Positions 1-3,578 of a stretch of DNA of 7,086 nt are shown piece after piece. Under the pieces are notes generated by a model. The model searched no databases and had not been told where the DNA came from. It was given only the letters and a program-made list of their open reading frames with translations. Source of the DNA: JAEZDP01 sp044508265 (GTDB lineage: Bacteria > Acidobacteriota > Vicinamibacteria > Vicinamibacterales > Vicinamibacteraceae); assembly GCA_044508265.1 (NCBI GenBank), contig JBIQIB010000163.1, positions 1-7,086 on the forward strand, given 5' to 3'. How positions within the stretch are numbered: position 1 is the stretch's first letter; the number at the start of each line of letters is the position of its first letter. The translations under genes and the position numbers were made by a program.

Positions 1-2
1 CC

Positions 3-27
3 GGACGGCCCGGAGGGCCGTCCCTAC
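3..27 (-). repeat. REP-like palindromic element, copy 1
   Basis: Read on the minus strand this is a GTAG head followed by arm GGACGGCCC, loop TCC and arm GGGCCGTCC, a perfect 9-bp stem. Two further copies lie at 3276-3300 and 6120-6144. A GTAG tetranucleotide 5' of a small palindrome is the known hallmark of REP elements mobilised by RAYT (REP-associated tyrosine) transposases. Here the TAG of the head is the stop codon of the PEP-CTERM gene and the hairpin lies just after it, so it may also stabilise or end the transcript, although no T-run follows within the window. Confidence 0.85.
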
Positions 28-725
28 CGGCGTCGCAGACGCGCGGCGCCGCCGAGCAGCCCCAGTCCCACCAGGAGCAGCGTCGCGGGTTCCGGCACCG
101 GATCCGGCTCGGGCGCCGACTGCAGCTGGAACGCCACGATCATGTCGTTGTAGTCGCGGTCGCTGCTGGCCAGCGGCAGGTCCTCGATGCCGAGGTAGTA
201 CTGCTGCGTGCCCATCACGCGGAAGAGCGCGAACTGCCCCGCCGTTGCGGCATCGTCGGTCGCGAACCTGTCGCCCGCGTTGCCGTTCGAGTAGAAGACG
301 AACGAGAAGGGGCCGTCGATGATGCCGTCGTACGACGCGCCCGGTCCGGCCGGGCCGTCGAAGATCGCCTGATCGCCATGTCCGTTGTCGTACAGCAGCC
401 GGTTGGCGTGCTGCTGCCCGGCCACTTCCACGGTCAGCCGGACCTGCTCGGCGTTGCCGCCAATCTGGAACGGCGTGCTTCCGGTGAGGTACTCGAGCGA
501 GGCGAACTCCGCGCCGAGCAGCGCCTGCAGCCGGTACCCGACGTTCTGGGAGGGGCCGTCCCACGACGGGTGATCCCAGAACGGGTCGCCGTTTTCGTTG
601 AGGGTGACCCCGGCCAGCGACACCCAGGTGCCCCCCGTCGGGATGGTCAGCGGGGCGGCCTCTGCAGCCCCCGTCCACACGATCGTCCCCATACCCATCA
701 CCATCGCCATCAGCTTGCGTCTCAC
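24..725 (-). CDS. PEP-CTERM sorting-domain protein with DUF4114-like domain
   Basis: Predicted secreted protein of 233 residues; function unknown beyond sorting. The N-terminus (RRK, a hydrophobic stretch, then A21-E22-A23) looks like a signal peptide cleaved after about residue 23. Residues about 95-200 resemble DUF4114: G-I-E-D-L near 179-183 and the acidic S-D-R-D-Y-N-D motif at 188-194, typical of that domain and possibly Ca-binding. The C-terminus is a textbook PEP-CTERM tail: V-P-E-P-A-T at 210-215, a Leu/Gly-rich membrane segment, and a terminal R-L-R-R-R. Such tails are recognised by exosortase/archaeosortase-family enzymes, often in exopolysaccharide-producing bacteria. I chose GTG at 725 because AGGAG sits 7 bases upstream and the sigma-54-like promoter would start RNA near 755. 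The longer TTG frame from 770 begins inside that promoter. The TAG stop belongs to a REP-like repeat. It is transcribed away from the mutasome operon. Confidence 0.9.
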   Translation of the reverse strand: MRRKLMAMVMGMGTIVWTGAAEAAPLTIPTGGTWVSLAGVTLNENGDPFWDHPSWDGPSQNVGYRLQALLGAEFASLEYLTGSTPFQIGGNAEQVRLTVEVAGQQHANRLLYDNGHGDQAIFDGPAGPGASYDGIIDGPFSFVFYSNGNAGDRFATDDAATAGQFALFRVMGTQQYYLGIEDLPLASSDRDYNDMIVAFQLQSAPEPDPVPEPATLLLVGLGLLGGAARLRRR

Positions 726-732
726 GTCGCGA

Positions 733-737
733 CTCCT
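733..737 (-). promoter_or_regulatory. Ribosome binding site deciding the PEP-CTERM start
   Basis: AGGAG on the minus strand, 7 bases before GTG at 725. It favours GTG over the in-frame TTG at 770 and over the internal ATGs at residues 6 and 8, which would cut off the positively charged start of the signal peptide. Confidence 0.75.
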
Positions 738-748
738 GTCCGAGTAGT

Positions 749-764
749 TGTCGGATATGCGACA
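749..764. promoter_or_regulatory. Inverted repeat over the predicted PEP-CTERM transcription start
   Basis: TGTCGGATATGCGACA is an inverted repeat with 7 of 8 positions paired (TGTCG, six bases, CGACA). It directly follows the sigma-54-like promoter and covers the inferred start near 755. This is a fitting place for a repressor operator or a 5'-UTR hairpin. The half-site TGTCG recurs in the imperfect palindrome at 911-928. No regulator is identified. Confidence 0.45.
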
Positions 765-781
765 TAGCAAGTGACGTGCCC
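765..781 (-). promoter_or_regulatory. Sigma-54 (RpoN) type promoter for the PEP-CTERM gene
   Basis: The minus strand reads GGGCACG, TCAC, TTGCTA. Compared with the sigma-54 consensus TGGCACG-N4-TTGCW it misses only the first T, and the invariant GG and GC pairs are correctly 10 bases apart (GG at 780-779, GC at 768-767). The predicted start near 755 gives a 5' leader of about 30 bases containing the AGGAG site. PEP-CTERM genes are known in some bacteria to be controlled by RpoN with the PrsK/PrsR two-component system, which supports the call. Confidence 0.75.
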
Positions 782-910
782 GCGTCCGAGCAGTGACGGC
801 GTTCTGGCCGCAGATGACGTGGAAGTATCGAGAAATCGTCAGTTCTTCTTTCGTGCTGCCACTTGTAAGGCTTCCTAGATAGAGACTTCTTCAGCTCATC
901 CTGTTCAAAA

Positions 911-928
911 GGTGTCGATATCGGCAAC
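911..928. promoter_or_regulatory. Imperfect palindrome, possible upstream activator site
   Basis: GGTGTCGATATCGGCAAC is centred on CGATATCG and pairs 7 of 9 positions per arm. It lies about 140 bases upstream of the sigma-54-like promoter, a usual distance for enhancer-binding activators. It shares the TGTCG half-site with the repeat at 749-764. Binding of a PrsR-like activator is only an inference. Confidence 0.35.
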
Positions 929-965
929 TTTTGACGCCTGAAGCCGCGCTCAGGGAAGGCTGGGC

Positions 966-978
966 TTCCTGTCAGGAA
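966..978. promoter_or_regulatory. Perfect inverted repeat upstream of the imuA promoter
   Basis: TTCCTG-T-CAGGAA has two perfect 6-base arms and ends 24 bases before the -35 box of the imuA promoter. It may bind a dimeric regulator of either divergent gene. It does not match a LexA box known to me, although CTGT at 969-972 followed eight bases later by ATCAG is a near miss to the CTGT-N8-ACAG pattern. Confidence 0.35.
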
Positions 979-1002
979 ACATCAGGCTCCTGCGTCCCTG
1001 TC

Positions 1003-1031
1003 TTGCGCTTTACCTTCGCCTCGCCTACACT
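1003..1031 (+). promoter_or_regulatory. Sigma-70-like promoter for imuA-imuB-dnaE2
   Basis: TTGCGC at 1003-1008 and TACACT at 1026-1031 are separated by 17 bases, the best spacing. A start near 1038 would leave a short, A-rich leader of about 20 bases before the imuA ATG. No SOS operator overlapping it could be recognised. Confidence 0.6.
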
Positions 1032-1057
1032 GTGCCGCAGGCAAACAAAAAGCGAAA

Positions 1058-1825
1058 ATGACCATGGTGCCTCTCCGTTCCCGTGCTCATCTCGAAACCC
1101 TGCTCCAGCAGCGACGGCTCGATCGCACCATCACCGGACGCCTGCCCGACGTCGAGCGGCTGGCGACCGGCGAGCCGGACCTCGATGCGCGCCTCGAGGG
1201 CGGCGTGCCGCGGGGGCATGTGTCCGAAGTGATTGGTCCGCGGTCGTCCGGCCGCAGCCGCCTCCTGCTCACGCTGCTGGCGGCCGCGACGCAGCGTGGC
1301 GACGTGGCGGCCTGGATCGACACCCTCGACCGCGGCGACCCGACGCTGGCCGCGGCTGCCGGCGTGCGGTTGTCCCAGGTGCTCTGGGTGCGCGGCATGG
1401 CGCTCTCGCCGGGCGAGCTGGCCCTGCGCCCGTCGCGCGACGTCGAGGCCACCGACCTCGTGGGGCTGGCCGTGCAGCGCGCGCTCAAGGCCGCGACGCT
1501 CGTGACGCAGGCGGGCGGCTTCGGCCTGGTCGCCCTCGACTTCTGCGACATCCCCGCCGCCGCGCTGCGCCAGCTGCCGGCGTCCACGTGGATGCGGCTG
1601 CACCGGCTCGTCGAAGGGCGAGAGGTGGCCCTGGTGGTGCTCGCGGCGCAGCCCGTCACGCGCAGTGCCCAGGGGCTGTCGCTGCGGCTGCAGGCGTCAC
1701 CCCGGTGGGAGGGCGCCAGCGCGCGGCAGCGCCGTCTCGACGAACTGGCCACCACCTGCGACGTGCACAGTGCGCGCCGGCCGCTGCCGGTGCCCTCGGC
1801 CGCCCGCGTGGCGAGGGCCGGGTAG
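1058..1825 (+). CDS. imuA: ImuA-type RecA-like mutasome protein
   Basis: Predicted ImuA, 255 residues, the usual size for short ImuA proteins. These RecA-fold proteins lack recombinase function and act with ImuB and DnaE2 in damage-induced translesion synthesis. The call rests on the RecA-like core: V-I-G-P-R-S-S-G-R-S at about 58-67 aligns with the RecA Walker A loop G-P-E-S-S-G-K-T, but Arg replaces the catalytic Lys, so ATP hydrolysis is doubtful. It is followed by hydrophobic strands A-A-W-I-D-T-L-D (84-91, RecA-like) and G-L-V-A-L-D-F near 158. The position immediately before imuB and dnaE2 is decisive. The leader is A-rich without a clear Shine-Dalgarno site. A second in-frame ATG lies two codons in, so the start could be either. 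The TAG stop overlaps the imuB ribosome site, implying coupled translation. Confidence 0.85.
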   Translation: MTMVPLRSRAHLETLLQQRRLDRTITGRLPDVERLATGEPDLDARLEGGVPRGHVSEVIGPRSSGRSRLLLTLLAAATQRGDVAAWIDTLDRGDPTLAAAAGVRLSQVLWVRGMALSPGELALRPSRDVEATDLVGLAVQRALKAATLVTQAGGFGLVALDFCDIPAAALRQLPASTWMRLHRLVEGREVALVVLAAQPVTRSAQGLSLRLQASPRWEGASARQRRLDELATTCDVHSARRPLPVPSAARVARAG

Positions 1826-1829
1826 GAGG
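1824..1829 (+). promoter_or_regulatory. imuB ribosome binding site overlapping the imuA stop
   Basis: AGGAGG lies 5 bases before the imuB ATG and shares two bases with the imuA TAG. It fixes the imuB start at 1835 and points to translational coupling. Confidence 0.85.
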
Positions 1830-1834
1830 CGGAG

Positions 1835-3445
1835 ATGTACGCAGCGCTGCATCTCACCGCGTCGGATCCCCTCGCGCTCGACCGCCTCGACGCCGTGGCG
1901 GCCGACATGACCCCGCGCTGGGAGCGCGTGGCGCCCGGCGACGTCGTGCTCGACGTCAGCGGGTTGCGCCGGCTGTTCGGCGGGCCTGGCGGCATCGCCG
2001 AGGCCGCCTCTCAGCTGGCCCTCGCCCAGGGCCTGCACATCCGGGTGGCGACGGCCGAGGCGTGGGGCGTGGCCCTGCTGCGCGCGGCATGGCCTGGCGC
2101 CGATCTGGCGCACGTGCCGCCCGGTCAGGAGCAGGACGCGCTGGCCCCGCTGCCCGTGGAGGCGCTCGCGCTGCTGCCGGGCGTTACCGCGCCCCGCGAC
2201 GCTGACGTTGACGAGGACGTGCCGGCCCGGACGACCACCCGCCGCCTTGGCGGGGCCGGGCACTATCGCCTCTCGGCCGGACGCGGACTCGTCGCGCCGC
2301 ACACGCGCATGCCGGGCATGACCGCCGCCGATGCGTGCACCTGGGGCGACGTGCGCGAGACGCTGCGCCGCTGGGGCATCCGTACGTGCGGGCAGCTGGC
2401 CGTGCTGCCGCCCGACGACATCCACGCGCGGCTGGGCCGCTTCGGGCACTGGCTGCAGCAGCGCGCCAGGGGCGTCGATCCGCGGCCGCTGCGCACGCCG
2501 CGGCCCGACGACCCCTTCGAGCAGACGCTGGAGCTCGAGTGGCCCATCGAGGGCCTCGAGCCGTTGTCGTTCGTCCTGCCGCGGCTGCTCGATCCGCTGT
2601 GTGCCCATCTCGAACGGCGCGACCGTGCCGCCATCGTCGTGCGCCTGGTGTTGCGGCTCACCGATCGGCGCACGCACCTGCGCGTCATCGAGCTGCCGGC
2701 GCCGGTGCGCGACGCCCGCGTGCTGCGGACGCTGCTGCTGCTCGACCTCGAGGCGCATCCCGCGCCGGCGGGCATCGACGTGATCACGGTGCAGGTGGAT
2801 CCGGCACCCGGGCGCATCACGCAGCACTCGCTGCTGCGTAAGGCCCTGCCGACGGATGACAGCCGCGTCGCGCTGCTCGCCCGGCTCACCGCGCTGATGG
2901 GCGAGGGCCGCTGCGGCTCGCCGGCGCTCGTCGATTCGCAGCGTCCCGGCGCCGTGGCCATGCAGCCGTTCGAGCCGCTCGACCTCGCCGGCATGGAGGT
3001 GGAGCGCCCGCTGGTCCGCGCCGCGACGATGCCGGCCGGGCGGGCACGGGGGGCCGCGGTGGAGCCTGCGTTCGAGGGCGGGCTCGACACCATCGGATAC
3101 CACCTGCGGCGGCTCCGCCGGCCCTGGCCGGTCTCCGTCACCACGGCGCCCGGCGGCATGCGCCCCGTGGTGCTGCAGATCGGCGCGCGCGGCTGGGCCG
3201 ACGGCCCCATCGCCACGGCCTCCGGCCCCTGGCGATCGTCCGGCGGCTGGTGGGAATCCCGCAGGAACGCCTCCGGTAGGGACGGCTCTCCGAGCCGTCC
3301 GTCCCCCCCGCACCAGGCCGCCTCCCATGCATCGACCATGTGGGATCGCGACGAATGGGACGTCGCCCTGCGCGACGGCACGACGTATCGCGTGTACCAG
3401 GATCGACAGACGCAGCAGTGGTGGCTGGAGGGCGAGATCGATTGA
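1835..3445 (+). CDS. imuB: ImuB, catalytically dead Y-family polymerase-like protein
   Basis: ImuB is the hub of the mutasome, linking ImuA and DnaE2 to the replication machinery; 536 residues. Y-family landmarks are V-V-L-D-V-S-G-L-R-R-L-F-G-G at 37-50, the helix-hairpin-helix-like L-R-R-W-G-I-R-T-C-G-Q-L-A-V-L-P at 177-192, and a little-finger-like region at about 225-340. The Y-family catalytic carboxylates are absent. The protein begins right at the palm segment, lacking the roughly 70 residues found in proteobacterial ImuB, and the S-I-D-E position reads A-P-G-D. A strong AGGAGG 5 bases upstream confirms this short start, so it is a family form and not a mis-called start. Oddities: an extra segment at about 117-171, and a REP-like repeat translated as residues 481-489 shortly before the conserved C-terminal W-D-V-A-L-R-D-G-T-T-Y-R-V-Y. 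I found no clear QLxLF clamp-binding motif. Confidence 0.87.
   Translation: MYAALHLTASDPLALDRLDAVAADMTPRWERVAPGDVVLDVSGLRRLFGGPGGIAEAASQLALAQGLHIRVATAEAWGVALLRAAWPGADLAHVPPGQEQDALAPLPVEALALLPGVTAPRDADVDEDVPARTTTRRLGGAGHYRLSAGRGLVAPHTRMPGMTAADACTWGDVRETLRRWGIRTCGQLAVLPPDDIHARLGRFGHWLQQRARGVDPRPLRTPRPDDPFEQTLELEWPIEGLEPLSFVLPRLLDPLCAHLERRDRAAIVVRLVLRLTDRRTHLRVIELPAPVRDARVLRTLLLLDLEAHPAPAGIDVITVQVDPAPGRITQHSLLRKALPTDDSRVALLARLTALMGEGRCGSPALVDSQRPGAVAMQPFEPLDLAGMEVERPLVRAATMPAGRARGAAVEPAFEGGLDTIGYHLRRLRRPWPVSVTTAPGGMRPVVLQIGARGWADGPIATASGPWRSSGGWWESRRNASGRDGSPSRPSPPHQAASHASTMWDRDEWDVALRDGTTYRVYQDRQTQQWWLEGEID
3276..3300 (+). repeat. REP-like palindromic element, copy 2, inside imuB
   Basis: GTAG head, arm GGACGGCTC, loop TCC, arm GAGCCGTCC. 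Compared with the other copies one base in each arm has changed (C to T and its partner G to A), so the 9-bp stem stays perfect. It is read in the imuB frame as G-R-D-G-S-P-S-R-P (residues 481-489), in a Pro/Ser-rich segment between conserved blocks. Confidence 0.85.
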
Positions 3446-3486
3446 CAGGGACCGAAGGGCAGGACAGGACACGCGACGGTCAGGAC

Positions 3487-3518
3487 GGCAGGCAGGCAGA
3501 CAGGCAGACAGGCAGGCA
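3487..3518 (+). repeat. Tetranucleotide repeat between imuB and dnaE2
   Basis: Eight 4-base units: GGCA three times, GACA, GGCA, GACA, GGCA twice. It lies in the 133-base gap 5' of dnaE2. Length change by slippage would shift leader length but not a coding frame of either gene. Confidence 0.85.
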
Positions 3519-3576
3519 TCCATCCTCCTCTCCTCTTCCTCCATTCCTCTTTCCTCCATTCCTCCGCTCCTCGTCC
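3519..3576 (+). repeat. Polypyrimidine leader of dnaE2 with a 14-bp direct repeat
   Basis: Only 5 of 58 bases are purines. TTCCTCCATTCCTC occurs at 3536-3549 and again at 3551-3564. CCTCC, the 16S rRNA anti-Shine-Dalgarno core, occurs four times (3524, 3538, 3553, 3561). No Shine-Dalgarno sequence precedes the dnaE2 ATG, so translation may be coupled to imuB or start by another route. Confidence 0.75.
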
Positions 3577-3578
3577 AG

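Larger units (their letters stand above)
726..1057. other. Divergent intergenic region
   Basis: This 332-base spacer between the leftward PEP-CTERM gene and rightward imuA is noticeably less GC-rich than its surroundings. I see no supported gene in it. It contains the ribosome site, inverted repeat and sigma-54-like promoter of the PEP-CTERM gene (733-781), an imperfect palindrome at 911-928, a perfect inverted repeat at 966-978 and a sigma-70-like promoter at 1003-1031. The stretch 782-910 shows no motif I can support. Confidence 0.8.

Noticed and set aside
726..770. N-terminal extension of the PEP-CTERM protein from TTG at 770
   Set aside because: The TTG lies inside the sigma-54-like promoter, and GTG at 725 has a proper ribosome site and yields a normal signal peptide.
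842..856. GTTC-N7-GTGC, like the alphaproteobacterial LexA pattern GTTC-N7-GTTC
   Set aside because: Only one half-site is right, it is far from the imuA promoter, and the likely phylum differs.
902..915. TGTTC-AAAA-GGTGT, like a TGTTC-N4-GAACA SOS box
   Set aside because: The second half does not match the inverted repeat.
931..2205. A plus-strand open frame of 424 codons overlapping imuA and the start of imuB
   Set aside because: It is an Ala/Arg-rich out-of-frame reading of imuA/imuB with no family features.
3444..3578. dnaE2 frame is open upstream through the gap into imuB, so an earlier start or an ImuB-DnaE2 fusion was considered
   Set aside because: There is no ATG, GTG or TTG in that frame within the gap, imuB ends with TGA in another frame, and M-F-I-E-L-H is the family N-terminus.
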